A DNA stretch of 64,000 nucleotides from Chloroflexi bacterium bin125 (GCA_002239025.1 MPNM01000003.1:1-64000), one strand, 5' to 3'. Positions 9,226-19,344 are shown, numbered from the stretch's first letter. Program-made: numbers and translations. Notes: generated by a model not told the origin, from the letters alone.

Positions 9226-10637
9226 CCACACCTGCCACGACCACACCAGTCTCTCCAGACAGCGATTACGAGTTCGGCTTCCACGACGACGTCGAGGCGA
9301 TGGTCAAGCTGCCCAAGGGCTTGTCGCACGAAGTCGTCAACACCATCTCGGACATCAAGAACGAGCCCGAGTGGATGCGCAAGCTGCGGCTGAAGGCGCT
9401 CAACCACTTCAACTCTCGTCCCATGCCCGAGTGGGGCGGCGACTTGCGCGAGATCGACTTCAGCGACATCCACTACTACGTCAGCGCGACCGATCGCGAC
9501 GAATCGTCTTGGGAAGACGTCCCCGACTACATCAGGGACACCTACGACAAACTGGGCATTCCCGAGGCCGAGAAGCAGGGTCTGCTCGCCGGTGTCGGCG
9601 CGCAATACGACTCCGAGGTCGTTTATCACCACATCCGCGAGGACCTCGAAGAGAAGGGCGTGCTCTTCCTCGGCACCGACCAGGCGCTAGAGGAGTACCC
9701 CGACCTCGTCCGCGAGTACTTTAGCACAGTGATTCCGGCCAACGACAACAAGTTCGCGGCGCTGAACACCGCGGTCTGGTCTGGCGGCTCGTTCATCTAT
9801 GTGCCGCCTGGCGTGACCGTCGACATTCCGCTCCAGGCCTACTTTCGGATCAACTCCGAAAACATGGGTCAGTTTGAGCGCACACTGATCATCGCCGACG
9901 AAGGCTCTCAGGTGCACTACGTCGAGGGTTGTACCGCCCCGATTTACTCGTCCGACTCGCTGCACTCCGCAGTCGTCGAGATCGTCTGCAAGGCCGGCTC
10001 GAACGTCCGCTACACGACGATTCAGAACTGGTCGAATAACGTCTACAACCTCGTCACCAAGCGAGCGATGGCCTATCAGGACGCCGTGATGACCTGGGTC
10101 GACGGCAACCTCGGCTCCAAGCTGACCATGAAGTACCCGGCCGTCTACCTGATGGAGCCGGGCGCGCATGGCGAGGTCCTCTCGATCGCGTCGGCCGGAA
10201 AGGGCCAGCAGCTCGACGCCGGCGCCAAGATCGTTCACGCGGCGCCCAACACCACCTCGGTGATTACGTCGAAATCGCTTTCCATGGATGGCGGTCGCTC
10301 GACCTATCGCGGACTGCTCAAGGTCTACGAGGGCGCTGAGAACTGCCGCTCGAACGTTCGCTGCGACGCCTTGATGCTCGATGAGCATTCGCGCTCCGAT
10401 ACCTACCCGGTCATGGAGATCGATGAACGGCGAGTCGACATCGGCCACGAGGCGACCGTCTCCAAGGTTGGCGACGAGCAGCTCTTCTACCTGATGGCCC
10501 GCGGACTGTCCGAGGGCGAAGCGACCAAGATGATTGTGAACGGCTTTGTCGAACCGATCATCAAGTCCTTGCCGCTGGAGTACGCGGTCGAGATGAACCG
10601 ACTAATCGAATTGCAGATGGACGGCGCGATTGGCTAG
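9222..10637 (+). CDS. sufB: Fe-S cluster assembly scaffold SufB
   Basis: The 471-residue protein shows SufB landmarks: the opening [13 protein letters not shown], the central [20 protein letters not shown], a conserved Cys in HYVEGCTAP, and [12 protein letters not shown] toward the C-terminus. The length matches the family. SufB is the scaffold on which the nascent cluster is built with SufC and SufD. Its start overlaps the sufC stop. Confidence 0.97.
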   Translation: MTTPATTTPVSPDSDYEFGFHDDVEAMVKLPKGLSHEVVNTISDIKNEPEWMRKLRLKALNHFNSRPMPEWGGDLREIDFSDIHYYVSATDRDESSWEDVPDYIRDTYDKLGIPEAEKQGLLAGVGAQYDSEVVYHHIREDLEEKGVLFLGTDQALEEYPDLVREYFSTVIPANDNKFAALNTAVWSGGSFIYVPPGVTVDIPLQAYFRINSENMGQFERTLIIADEGSQVHYVEGCTAPIYSSDSLHSAVVEIVCKAGSNVRYTTIQNWSNNVYNLVTKRAMAYQDAVMTWVDGNLGSKLTMKYPAVYLMEPGAHGEVLSIASAGKGQQLDAGAKIVHAAPNTTSVITSKSLSMDGGRSTYRGLLKVYEGAENCRSNVRCDALMLDEHSRSDTYPVMEIDERRVDIGHEATVSKVGDEQLFYLMARGLSEGEATKMIVNGFVEPIIKSLPLEYAVEMNRLIELQMDGAIG

Positions 10638-10687
10638 CCGGTGGCTACCCACACAATCTGCGCCCATCCACAAGTGAGGGGCGGTCG

Positions 10688-12049
10688 ATGACGCAGGCAA
10701 CGTTGGCAGCGCCAACGGACACAGAAACCAAGCCCGACGACCTGAGAGCGCAGGTTTCTGCGCTCAGTCGGTCGCTCGACGAACCAGACTGGCTCCTGGC
10801 ATTCCGCCTCGCCAGTTTGGAGCAGGCGTTGGCGCTCGAGTGGTGGACCGGTCAGGAAGAGTCCTGGCGTCGAACGCCGCGCGAGCGTCTCCCGCGGCGT
10901 GCCACGGTTGGATCGCTGGGTCGGGCCACAAACGGCGCCGCCGTCAACGTGCCGTCGCACGTCTTTGCGCCGCGCGAGCACTCGGGCATGGTGCATCAGA
11001 TCGGTGGACGCGTCGCCGCGTCCGATCTCACCGATCAAGCCGCCGCTGACGGTGTCATCATCATGCCCCTCTCCGCCGCGGCTCAGGAGCATTCGGACCT
11101 GGTCCAACAATGGCTCGGAGCGGTCGGGCAACCGCAGGATCGCTATGAGGCATTCGGTCGAGCGCTGTGGACACAGGGCGTGTTTGTCTACGCGCCGCGC
11201 GGCGCCGCCGTCTCGGATTCGCTCTTCTATCTCATCACGCAGGATGTCGCCGAGGGTGACCACTGGCACTACACCCTGGTCGTTGCCGAGCGCGAATCCG
11301 AGCTCTCCTTGATTGAGGCCGGCGACGCCGACCATCGCCAGGCCGAGCTCGCCGACACTCCGCTGATCCATGCATCGGTCGAACTGATCGCCGAGGACGG
11401 CGCACACCTCAGGTTTGCCTCGGTCCAGCGCTGGCACCGCCAGACTGCCGCCATCTCGACTACCCGAGGCCGAGTTGGACGTGACGCATCAATCCGCGTG
11501 ACCACTGCGGCCTTTGGCGCAGACCTCGACAAGCAGCGCATCGACATGGACCTGTCGCAGAGCGGCGGCTACGCCGATATTCGCGGCCTGTTCGTCGGCG
11601 ACGGCAAGCAGCACATCGAGCACGTCACGCGCCAGTATCACAACGGCATCGGCGCGGAGAGCGATCTGCTGATCCGCGGCGTCCTGACCGACGAATCTCA
11701 GGCCGTGCAATTCGGCTTGATCCAGATCACGCCTGAGGGCCAGAAAACCAACGCCCATCAGACCATGCGCAACCTGCTGCTCGACGACGGCGCCGGAGCA
11801 GACCCGATTCCCATGCTGGAAATCGAAGCAGACGACGTCAAGTGCTCGCACGCGGCGGCGGTCGGCCCGGTCGACCCTGATCAACTCTTCTACCTACAGT
11901 CCCGAGGCATTCCGCTCAAGGTCGCCGAACGCCTCGTCGTGCGAGGCTTCCTCTCCGAAATCGCCGATGGCGTGCCTGACGCGCACATGCGTGAAGTGAT
12001 CGACGAACTGGTCGAAATCCAACTAGAACCTGCGAAGGCTTCAGTATGA
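10688..12049 (+). CDS. sufD: Fe-S cluster assembly protein SufD
   Basis: This 453-residue SufB paralogue has the C-terminal beta-helix features of SufD: GLFVGDGKQHIEHVTRQYH, GQKTNAHQTMRNLLL, and DDVKCSHAAAVGPVDPDQLF, whose Cys-Ser-His matches the conserved region. The N-terminal 150 residues are more variable, as is usual. ATG 10688 is chosen after a GAGGGG site. The stop overlaps the Rieske gene start by four bases. Confidence 0.95.
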   Translation: MTQATLAAPTDTETKPDDLRAQVSALSRSLDEPDWLLAFRLASLEQALALEWWTGQEESWRRTPRERLPRRATVGSLGRATNGAAVNVPSHVFAPREHSGMVHQIGGRVAASDLTDQAAADGVIIMPLSAAAQEHSDLVQQWLGAVGQPQDRYEAFGRALWTQGVFVYAPRGAAVSDSLFYLITQDVAEGDHWHYTLVVAERESELSLIEAGDADHRQAELADTPLIHASVELIAEDGAHLRFASVQRWHRQTAAISTTRGRVGRDASIRVTTAAFGADLDKQRIDMDLSQSGGYADIRGLFVGDGKQHIEHVTRQYHNGIGAESDLLIRGVLTDESQAVQFGLIQITPEGQKTNAHQTMRNLLLDDGAGADPIPMLEIEADDVKCSHAAAVGPVDPDQLFYLQSRGIPLKVAERLVVRGFLSEIADGVPDAHMREVIDELVEIQLEPAKASV

Positions 12050-12357
12050 GCTTCGAGCGAGTCGCCAGCCTCGACGAGATTGAGCCCGGTACCGCCCGAG
12101 TCGTGGAAGTCGGTGGCGAGAGCATCGCTCTATGCCGCGTCGAAGATGGTGATCTTTACGCCATCGAAAATCGCTGCACCCACGACGACGGTCCGCTAGG
12201 CGAAGGCGAACTCGACGGCGATCGGATCGAGTGTCCTCGGCATGGCGCGCTGTTCGATGTGACGACTGGCCGAGCCGTCACCCTGCCGGCGATCGGCAAG
12301 GTGCGCTGCTACGCCGTCGAAGTCGCCGATGGCAACGTCCAAATCGAAGTTGACTGA
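12046..12357 (+). CDS. Rieske-type [2Fe-2S] ferredoxin of the suf operon
   Basis: The 103-residue soluble Rieske protein has the first ligand pair in RCTHDDGPLGEG and the second in IECPRHGALFDVTTG, i.e. CxH and CxxH. It resembles NirD/BphF-type ferredoxins. The ATGA overlap with sufD and the near contact with sufS show it is a fixed part of the operon. It could supply electrons for cluster assembly or simply be a client; this is inference. Confidence 0.92.
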   Translation: MSFERVASLDEIEPGTARVVEVGGESIALCRVEDGDLYAIENRCTHDDGPLGEGELDGDRIECPRHGALFDVTTGRAVTLPAIGKVRCYAVEVADGNVQIEVD

Positions 12358-12358
12358 C

Positions 12359-13609
12359 ATGACCACCGCGACTCCTCTGAACACGGCGGCGATCCGGGAA
12401 GAGTTCCCGATCCTGTCGCGCGAGGTCCACGGACATCCGCTGGTCTACCTCGACAACGCGGCCACAACGCAGAAACCGCAGTCGGTCATTGACGCGCTGT
12501 CCAGCTACTACTCGACGATGAATGCCAACATCCATCGAGGCCTCCACACCCTGGCTGAAGAGGCAACCGCCGCGTACGAAGACGTGCGTAAGCAGGTCGC
12601 AACGTTCATCAATGCCGGAAGCCATCGCGAAGTTGTCTTCACCCGAAACACGACCGAGTCTCTCAACCTCCTCGCTTATACCCTGGGAGCGCGGCTGAAG
12701 CCCGGCGACGAGATCGTCCTGACCGCTGCCGAGCACCATTCCAACCTTGTCCCCTGGCAGTTGGTCACCCAACGCACCGGAGCCAAACTGCGATTCATTG
12801 AACTGAACGACGATCAACAGATCGACGTGGACACCGCCCAAGCCGCGATCAACGCCAACACGCGCATCGTCTCCATTGTGCACATGTCCAACGTGCTCGG
12901 GAGTATTGCGCCGGTGGCGGAAATCTCCGAAATGGCGCGCTCAGTTGGCGCGACCATGATCGTTGACGCTGCACAGAGCGCTCCCCACATTCCCGTGGAT
13001 GTTGCCGACCTCGGCGTCGACTACATGGCCTTCTCAGCGCACAAGATGTTGGGACCAACCGGCGTTGGCGTGCTCTGGGGCCGACAGGAACTGCTGGCCG
13101 ACCTCGATCCGTTCCTCGGCGGTGGTGAGATGATCAGCGTCGTTACCCGCGAGGAATCCTCCTGGGCCGCGCTGCCGCACAAGTTTGAAGCCGGCACGCC
13201 GAACATCGCCGACGTGATCGCCTTCGGTGCAGCGCTCGATTTCCTCAATGATGTCGGCATGGACGCCATCGCCGCCCACGACGCTGAACTGACTCACTAC
13301 GCCGTCGACCGGCTCTCGCACCTCGAAGGTCTCGACATCTACGGCCCGTCCGATCCGGCCGACCGCTCGGCGGTGATCGCCTTCAACTACCGTGACATCC
13401 ATTCGCACGACGTGGCCACGATTCTTGACCGCGGAGGCATCGCCGTCCGCGCCGGACATCACTGCGCCCAGCCGCTCATGCGGACGCTCGGCGTGCCGGC
13501 GACAGCGCGCGCTTCGTTCTACCTCTACAACGAACGCTCAGAAGTGGACGCGCTGGTCGATGGCTTGCTCGAAGCCGGCGAGCGATTCGGATTCGAACGA
13601 CAGATTTGA
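12359..13609 (+). CDS. sufS: Cysteine desulfurase SufS
   Basis: This 416-residue PLP-dependent class V aminotransferase-fold enzyme has the PLP lysine in FSAHKMLGPTGVGVLWG and the catalytic Cys in RAGHHCAQPLM. It mobilises sulfur from cysteine for the SufBCD scaffold, with SufU as likely acceptor. ATG 12359 starts one base after the Rieske stop. An upstream in-frame ATG at 12329 would overlap the Rieske gene and lacks homology. Confidence 0.97.
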   Translation: MTTATPLNTAAIREEFPILSREVHGHPLVYLDNAATTQKPQSVIDALSSYYSTMNANIHRGLHTLAEEATAAYEDVRKQVATFINAGSHREVVFTRNTTESLNLLAYTLGARLKPGDEIVLTAAEHHSNLVPWQLVTQRTGAKLRFIELNDDQQIDVDTAQAAINANTRIVSIVHMSNVLGSIAPVAEISEMARSVGATMIVDAAQSAPHIPVDVADLGVDYMAFSAHKMLGPTGVGVLWGRQELLADLDPFLGGGEMISVVTREESSWAALPHKFEAGTPNIADVIAFGAALDFLNDVGMDAIAAHDAELTHYAVDRLSHLEGLDIYGPSDPADRSAVIAFNYRDIHSHDVATILDRGGIAVRAGHHCAQPLMRTLGVPATARASFYLYNERSEVDALVDGLLEAGERFGFERQI

Positions 13610-13625
13610 CAGGGGAGTCTGAGCA

Positions 13626-14135
13626 ATGGCGAGTAATCGAGAGTCACAGAATCCGGTCGATCTTGACGATCTCTACCGCGATGTGATCCTTGACCACTAC
13701 CGGCGACCCAGAAATCGAGGAGCGCGAGAAGACGCGACCGTGTCGGCGGAGGGCTTCAATCCGTCCTGCGGCGACGAGATTCAGCTCTCGGTCGCCATCC
13801 TCGACGGCGCCGTCGACGGTGTGGGATTCGGCGGCAGCGGCTGCTCCATCTCACAGAGTTCGGCCTCGATGATGACCGAGGCGATGTCGGGTCGTTCAAT
13901 CGACTCCGCCCGCGTGATGTCAAAGCACGTGCAGCAAATGCTGACCGACGACAGCTTCGACATCGATGCTGTCGATCTCGGCGACCTTGAGGCGCTTTCC
14001 GGCGTGGCCAAGTTCCCCGTCCGGATCAAGTGCGGACTGCTGGCCTGGAAAGTCCTTGACCAGGTCCTGGCCAACGCCACCGGCGAGTCCATTTCGGACG
14101 ACGGCGACATTCCCACCCGCGTGACCAGCGGGTAG
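13626..14135 (+). CDS. sufU: SufU-type sulfur-acceptor protein
   Basis: The 169-residue IscU/SufU-fold protein keeps the three metal-ligand cysteines in SCGDEIQL, GCSISQSSASMM and IKCGLLAWK. The Asp after the first Cys is also present. In Gram-positive-type SUF systems SufU accepts sulfur from SufS through zinc-ligand exchange. It starts 16 bases after sufS. The C-terminal 20 residues are an acidic extension. Confidence 0.95.
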   Translation: MASNRESQNPVDLDDLYRDVILDHYRRPRNRGAREDATVSAEGFNPSCGDEIQLSVAILDGAVDGVGFGGSGCSISQSSASMMTEAMSGRSIDSARVMSKHVQQMLTDDSFDIDAVDLGDLEALSGVAKFPVRIKCGLLAWKVLDQVLANATGESISDDGDIPTRVTSG

Positions 14136-14166
14136 CGATCACCAGCACGATTGACAGGAGCCCCAC

Positions 14167-14472
14167 ATGGCCAGCGAACAACAAGTCCTCGAAGCGCTCA
14201 AGACGGTCTTCGACCCCGAGATCGGCATCAACATCGTCGATCTTGGCCTCGTCTACGGAGTCGAGACGCCGGACGAGGAGAGCGTCAAGATCATGTTCAC
14301 ACTGACCTCGCCCGCCTGCCCCGTCGGACCGATGATCAAGGCGCAGATCGAGCAGGCCGCCTCCACCGTCGAGGGCGTCGACAACGTCGAATCGGAAATC
14401 GTCTTCTCCCCACCCTGGGACCCGCGAGAAATGTGCTCCGACGAAGCCAAGTTCGAACTCGGTATCTTCTAA
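14167..14472 (+). CDS. sufT: SufT/MIP18-family (DUF59) Fe-S maturation protein
   Basis: This 101-residue single-domain protein carries the DUF59 pattern: VFDPEIGINIVDLGLVYGV near residue 15 and LTSPACPVGPMIKAQIEQA with the conserved Cys. An ACAGGAG site precedes the ATG. It is the last gene of the suf operon and probably helps maturation of [4Fe-4S] targets. Confidence 0.93.
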   Translation: MASEQQVLEALKTVFDPEIGINIVDLGLVYGVETPDEESVKIMFTLTSPACPVGPMIKAQIEQAASTVEGVDNVESEIVFSPPWDPREMCSDEAKFELGIF

Positions 14473-14545
14473 CGATTCTCCTCTCCCCCCGCTCGCGCCC
14501 GTCCAAGGGTTGATCGGGGTGGGAGCTGTCGCTCTCTTCCCATTG

Positions 14546-14588
14546 CTCCCCCTTGGAGGGGGAGCTGCCGAAGGCTGAGGGGGGTCCC
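14546..14588 (+). repeat. Dispersed GC-rich element, type A copy 1
   Basis: CTCCCCCTTGGAGGGGGAG forms a hairpin and is followed by CTGCCGAAGGC and GGGGGGTCCC. The same three-part structure recurs at 22126, 24541, 34211 and 46568. A degraded partial copy lies just before it (14480-14526). It follows sufT and may also act as a terminator, although there is no T-run. Confidence 0.75.
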
Positions 14589-14627
14589 TCCCCGACTCCA
14601 TCTCCATCGCCCCACCGATGACGACCC

Positions 14628-16031
14628 CTAACCGCGAGTCCGCTCGCCCGATTCCGCCACGCCACCCGGCGTCGCCCGCCCGCCGCCGTTAGCCCGAACC
14701 CCATTCGACGCCTGATGCTGAGGCTCCAGCCGAGCCACCAGGCTGGCCACCAACGGACGGATCACGCGCAGGCTCGGACTGGGAATCCGAGGATTCGGGA
14801 TGTAGTGAGCCAGCGCGAAGAACACCATCGAGAGTCCCAGGCAGCCCATATTGACCACGAGTAGCAAGTCATACTCGCCGGTGAGCTCGTAGATCGCGCC
14901 ACCGACTGTGGGCACCAGGAACTGCCCAATCGTCTCGATCATGAACAGTGTTCCCATGATCGCACCAAAGTGGGCCAGCCCAAACGTCTTCGGCAGAATC
15001 AGCGGCTCCAGCACCGGTCCTCCGGCTGATCCGATCATCCAGCAGCAAAGGAACAGGGTGACCGCGAGCATGAGATGTGAATCGTGGAGGATCAGCAACA
15101 GGAACATGCCCACAGACATGATCGCCGCCAGCCCAACCGACGCCAGTTCAATGGATGGAATCCGCTCGGCCAACAACCCGAACGTCGGCCTCGATATCAG
15201 TCCGCCCAGGGCCTGCAGCACCAGGATCACAGAGATGGTTTCCCGGCTAATGCCCATCGATTCATAGACCGGCGTCCCATTGAACATCCAGCCGAACATC
15301 GCGAAGAAGAACGTCGCGAAGGCCAGTGCAATCACCCAGAAGTTCCAGGTGCGCATGGCCTGGCGGACGGTCAGACCGCTGAACACGCTTGGGCGACGGG
15401 CATCCGACCCAGGCGACACCTTCTCGCCATCGACCTGCAGACCCTTTTCGTGCGGATGATCGCGAACCAGGAACAGGCCCAATGGGAGGAACACCACCGC
15501 CAGCAGGGCAGCCGCAAACAGGAATGAGACATCCCAGCCCACGTCGTCGATAATCCGCTGCATCGCGGGCATGAGGAACCCGCCCAGCGAGAACCCCATC
15601 GCCATGATCCCCACGGCGCGGCCGCGCTTGCGGTCGAACCAGCGCGAGATCAGCACCTGGAACGGGATGTAGAACATGAAGCCGCGGAAGAAGGAGTTGA
15701 TTGAGAAGTAGAGGTACCACTCGACGAGTGACGAGGTTGTCGACAGCAGGACATACGTCGCGCAGGTAAAGACCGTGCCCCAGATGATCGAGCGCCGAGG
15801 GCCCCACTTGTCCACCACCTTGCCGGCAAGCGGCGATGCAATCCCGCTGATCAGGAGCGAAACCGATATCCCCGTCTGCAGTAGCGTCCGCGACCAGCCA
15901 AACTCTTCCTCAAGTGGTGTGACGTAGTAGCCGAGGACCCAGAAGGAAACGCCCGACGCGATCGCCATACCGACCACTGCGGCGATCAGCAGGTACCAGC
16001 CGTAGTAGGCGTTGCGAAGTTTCGTGATCAC
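14628..16031 (-). CDS. MFS transporter (monocarboxylate/oxalate-formate antiporter-like)
   Basis: The 467-residue protein has 12 hydrophobic segments in two halves joined by a charged loop near residue 210, as in the major facilitator family. The N-terminus (NAYYGWYLLIAAVVGMAIAS) and the loop DKWGPRR after the second helix resemble the monocarboxylate/OFA group, but the substrate is unknown. Translation begins at GTG 16031. The C-terminal 40 residues are low-complexity. It lies downstream of, and on the same strand as, the acetoacetate-decarboxylase-like gene. Confidence 0.87.
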   Translation of the reverse strand: MITKLRNAYYGWYLLIAAVVGMAIASGVSFWVLGYYVTPLEEEFGWSRTLLQTGISVSLLISGIASPLAGKVVDKWGPRRSIIWGTVFTCATYVLLSTTSSLVEWYLYFSINSFFRGFMFYIPFQVLISRWFDRKRGRAVGIMAMGFSLGGFLMPAMQRIIDDVGWDVSFLFAAALLAVVFLPLGLFLVRDHPHEKGLQVDGEKVSPGSDARRPSVFSGLTVRQAMRTWNFWVIALAFATFFFAMFGWMFNGTPVYESMGISRETISVILVLQALGGLISRPTFGLLAERIPSIELASVGLAAIMSVGMFLLLILHDSHLMLAVTLFLCCWMIGSAGGPVLEPLILPKTFGLAHFGAIMGTLFMIETIGQFLVPTVGGAIYELTGEYDLLLVVNMGCLGLSMVFFALAHYIPNPRIPSPSLRVIRPLVASLVARLEPQHQASNGVRANGGGRATPGGVAESGERTRG

Positions 16032-16156
16032 AAGGGACTCAGCCGCGGCCCATGGGAGCGCTAGTGACGCCCGCGGGATGGGCGAACAGCCTCATGCTAT
16101 CGCCCATCCACACCCAACCCTGTGTCTCGCGCTGCGCAGCACGAGCCGCATCACCA

Positions 16157-16867
16157 TCAGCCGCCCGGCAACGCGATTTCCGCTGCCGGATCGATTCGCT
16201 GTCCCTCAACCGCGACCACCGCTGTAATCGGGTTGGACGAGCGAAGCTGAATCCACGGATGCCGGCGCGAACCACCCTCATAACTGAGCGCACTCGCCCT
16301 TGACAGCCAGGCCTGACGCACGTCGTGTTCGCAGGGAATCTCGGACGCCATACCAGAACCGTTGCTCGGCTTGACCACCAGCAGCGGGTCGTAGCGCACG
16401 ATCGCGACTGCCGCCGCTTCGGTCGTTGGCGAGTCCAGTTCCACAGTCAGGCCGTCGCCGGCGTCGAAGCTGGACCGCATGGCCTCATCGCTGCGCTCAA
16501 TCAAAATCTCGCTGACGCTGGGCAGATAGTTCCAGTGCGCAGCAATCGCGTCGCGAGCTGCTTCAGAATCAACCACTGCGCCAACGACATACAGCGCAGG
16601 AATCATGCCCACCCGGCAACCGACCATCAGCAGTGCCTCGCGATAGGGACCGACCGGACTGTCGGCGCGGTCGATCACACTGATCCGTCCGTACGTCGGC
16701 GCAGAGCGCGTCACGATGTCCGGAAGGTTGCGCCGTGCATTGAGCACGGGAATCTCAAACGTGATGTGCTGCGCCACCGCCTCGGCGATCTCCCAGGGCG
16801 GCGCCGCATCAGACTCGGCGCTCACGACGGGCAGGCTGGCGCTCTCAATCAAACCCGACTCTGGCAT
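16157..16867 (-). CDS. Acetoacetate-decarboxylase-like protein lacking the catalytic lysine
   Basis: The 236-residue protein shows the fold signature of the acetoacetate decarboxylase family: GPYREALLMVGC, then ALYVVGAVVDSEAARDA, then NYLPSVSEILIE. In true decarboxylases the last segment reads like GFPKKLA with the Schiff-base Lys; here Ser stands at that place. The protein may therefore bind rather than decarboxylate its ligand. A strong GGAAGGA site precedes ATG 16867. The assignment rests on pattern resemblance only. Confidence 0.55.
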   Translation of the reverse strand: MPESGLIESASLPVVSAESDAAPPWEIAEAVAQHITFEIPVLNARRNLPDIVTRSAPTYGRISVIDRADSPVGPYREALLMVGCRVGMIPALYVVGAVVDSEAARDAIAAHWNYLPSVSEILIERSDEAMRSSFDAGDGLTVELDSPTTEAAAVAIVRYDPLLVVKPSNGSGMASEIPCEHDVRQAWLSRASALSYEGGSRRHPWIQLRSSNPITAVVAVEGQRIDPAAEIALPGG

Positions 16868-16925
16868 GATGTTTCCTTCCAGCCGGGACGCGAGCGCCCC
16901 ACGGTTTCCGTTCCGCCGAATGAGT

Positions 16926-17786
16926 TCATGCGCTGGGAGCCTGGCAGAATCCGAGCCCCCAGGCGCCGGCGCCGAGCAGTCCGCCGACCGTCGGACCGAG
17001 CTCGGTCACATGCATCTCGTCAACGTTCAGCCGCGATGCTGCCTTGCCACGCAGCCGTTCGGCCGCTTCCGGAGCCAGTGCGTGTGTGACCACCAGGATC
17101 GCCGGCTGTCCACCAAGGATGTCCGAGGCGCGTCCCAGCAATGCATCTTCTGCCTGCTCTTCGCCGTCGGCCAGCTCGACCGCTTTGATTCGGTCGCGAG
17201 CGCGGAAGACCGGCACGCCGAAGTCCAGCGAGCCAATTCCGCTCTGCGACTGCACCGCCGCCAATTCACCCGCCCGATCCAGGCCGTCAACGTCGGGCGC
17301 GAGCATGAAGATGTCGGCGCTGTTCGTGACCTCATCCAACGCCTGCTCGACTGTCGCGCGATCGCCGCCTTGCTGCGCGACCCGGGCGATCGCCAATGCA
17401 ATCGCCGCCTGAGCTGCCGTCGACCGCGGCGTCTGGTGGATTCGCACCTCGATCTCGTGGAAGTGCTCCACCCGGCGAGATGCAAACTCCGCCGAGTCGA
17501 ATGACGGACTCGACGAGCCGAACGCCTGACACAGGCAGACAATGCCTTCGTCGTGATCGGCGGCGGCCGACTCAAAGATTGCTTCCCAGTCTTCCGATGT
17601 AACCCCATTCAGCACGAGCCGCTCGCCGCGGGAGATCGCGTCGTAGAACTCCGCCGCGCTCTGTTCTCCCTGGCTGTAGTAGGTCGCGCCGAGGCTGTAG
17701 CCGACCCGCGCGGTCGAGAGGCCGCGCTCGGCCAACAGCGCCGCCGGAAGATCGACCGAGGAGTCACAAACAATGGCGACCGACAT
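16926..17786 (-). CDS. DegV family (fatty-acid-binding) protein
   Basis: The 286-residue protein starts with VAIVCDSSVDLPAALLAERG, the DegV opening, and contains SQPSP-like positions rendered as GSSSPSFDSA near residue 90. It ends with a region like the family's (VTELGPTVGGLLGAGAWGLGF). DegV/FakB proteins bind fatty acids for activation by a FakA kinase. No FakA gene is visible here, so the ligand is inferred. It precedes the acetoacetate-decarboxylase-like gene by 58 bases on the same strand. Confidence 0.82.
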   Translation of the reverse strand: MSVAIVCDSSVDLPAALLAERGLSTARVGYSLGATYYSQGEQSAAEFYDAISRGERLVLNGVTSEDWEAIFESAAADHDEGIVCLCQAFGSSSPSFDSAEFASRRVEHFHEIEVRIHQTPRSTAAQAAIALAIARVAQQGGDRATVEQALDEVTNSADIFMLAPDVDGLDRAGELAAVQSQSGIGSLDFGVPVFRARDRIKAVELADGEEQAEDALLGRASDILGGQPAILVVTHALAPEAAERLRGKAASRLNVDEMHVTELGPTVGGLLGAGAWGLGFCQAPSA

Positions 17787-18014
17787 AGCGTCTCTCGCCT
17801 CTCAAGCTGCATGCTGGGCTTGTGCGATGAGTCACTCGCGCCCCGAGCTGAAGGATGTGGGCCACGTCGGCGCGCGCCCAGAATGCTAGCATTTTCGCCA
17901 CGGCAGCCCCTCAACATGTAGTCGACATGGGGTCGGCATGAGGTCCGAAAGGGACGTCGTCACCTGCAAACGGGGCGCAAGTATCGGCGTCCGCCACGAC
18001 TCAGCGAGTTCGAC

Positions 18015-19166
18015 ATGAAATTCGGCATCTTCTACGAGCACTCCGTTCAACGACCGTGGTCCGAGATTTCCGAGTGGCGCGCCTACCACCAGGCGCTCGA
18101 ACAGATCTGCCTCGCCGACCAGCTCGGGTTCGACCAGGTCTGGGAAGTCGAGCACCACTTCCTCGAGGAGTACAGTCACTCTTCGGCTCCCGAGGTCTTC
18201 CTCTCTGCCGCCGCAGCGATGACCGAGAACATTCACATCGGCCAGGGCATCGCCCTCTGCCTGCCCCAGGTCAACCATCCCGCCCGAGTTGCCGAGCGCG
18301 CTGCTGCGCTCGACATCATCTCCAACGGACGCCTCGAATTCGGCACCGGTCGCGCAGCGACCTGGACCGAGCTGGGCGGCTTCCAGGTCGAGCCTGACGA
18401 CACCAAGGACATGTGGGACGAGGTCATCCGCGCGATCCCCAACATGTGGACCAACGAGATCTCGGGTTGGGACGGCAAGTACTTCTCGATGCCCGAGCGC
18501 GCCGTGCTACCCAAGCCGGTGCAGAAGCCGCACCCGCCGATGTGGGTCGCAGTCTCCAGTCCTGAAACGGCGATCCAGGCCGCCGAGCGCGGCATGGGAC
18601 TTCTGGGAGTCTCGATCGGCACGCCGGACCAGTACGAGCAGCGCATCGCCGACTACCGCCGCGTGATCCGCAACGCCGACCCGGTTGGCAAGTTCGTCAA
18701 CAACTGTGTCAACGGCGTCGGCTGGATGTACTGCGGCGAGTCCGATGAAGAAGCGATGGCGCTCGGAGGGGCTGGCGCCGGCGCGTTCATGAATGCCGCC
18801 GCGCACCTCGTCGGCGTGGGCAGCATCTATCCGTCGCCTGCCTACAGCTCGCAGGCCAGCGCGATCCAGCTCCGCGACCGTCCCGGCGACGTGATCAACC
18901 CGCTGCAGCAGGGCACGCCGATCGGCAACCCCGACACGGTCATCGCCGCGCTGCGTCAGTGGGAAGAGATCGGCGTCGACCGCATGGTCTTCCTGATCAA
19001 CTTCGACCAGGTCGTACCGCACGAGAAAATCCTCGCCTCGCTCCAGCGCTTCGCCGACGAGGTGATGCCCGCCTTCGAGGAGCCCGAGCGACCTTCCCTA
19101 ACCACCCTGCCCGACTTCGGAGCGGTGGAAGAGATCGGCCTGCTGGCGGCCGCCGGCGGCGACTAG
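18015..19166 (+). CDS. Luciferase-like (LLM) flavin-dependent monooxygenase
   Basis: The 383-residue TIM-barrel protein begins MKFGIFYEHSVQRPW and has EVEHHFLEEYSHSSAPEVFL near residue 50, then RVAERAAALDIISNGRLEFG. All are typical of bacterial luciferase-like monooxygenases of the LuxA type. Such enzymes oxidise organic substrates with FMNH2 or F420H2 and oxygen. It is divergent from degV, with about 230 bases between them, and no flavin reductase is adjacent. Substrate unknown. Confidence 0.9.
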   Translation: MKFGIFYEHSVQRPWSEISEWRAYHQALEQICLADQLGFDQVWEVEHHFLEEYSHSSAPEVFLSAAAAMTENIHIGQGIALCLPQVNHPARVAERAAALDIISNGRLEFGTGRAATWTELGGFQVEPDDTKDMWDEVIRAIPNMWTNEISGWDGKYFSMPERAVLPKPVQKPHPPMWVAVSSPETAIQAAERGMGLLGVSIGTPDQYEQRIADYRRVIRNADPVGKFVNNCVNGVGWMYCGESDEEAMALGGAGAGAFMNAAAHLVGVGSIYPSPAYSSQASAIQLRDRPGDVINPLQQGTPIGNPDTVIAALRQWEEIGVDRMVFLINFDQVVPHEKILASLQRFADEVMPAFEEPERPSLTTLPDFGAVEEIGLLAAAGGD

Positions 19167-19344
19167 AGCGCGTTCTCATCCTGCCGAATCTTCAGGTTCG
19201 TCAGGTGCCGAAGCCTGGCCAGTTCCTGTTGTCGCTCGTAGATCAGCACCCCTGCGAGCGGCAATCTCCACGTCTGCGAGTTCCCTAGACTGTCGCCACA
19301 ACGCGGCTATCTGGCCGTGAGTTTCCATAGGCAAGGAGCGAGCA

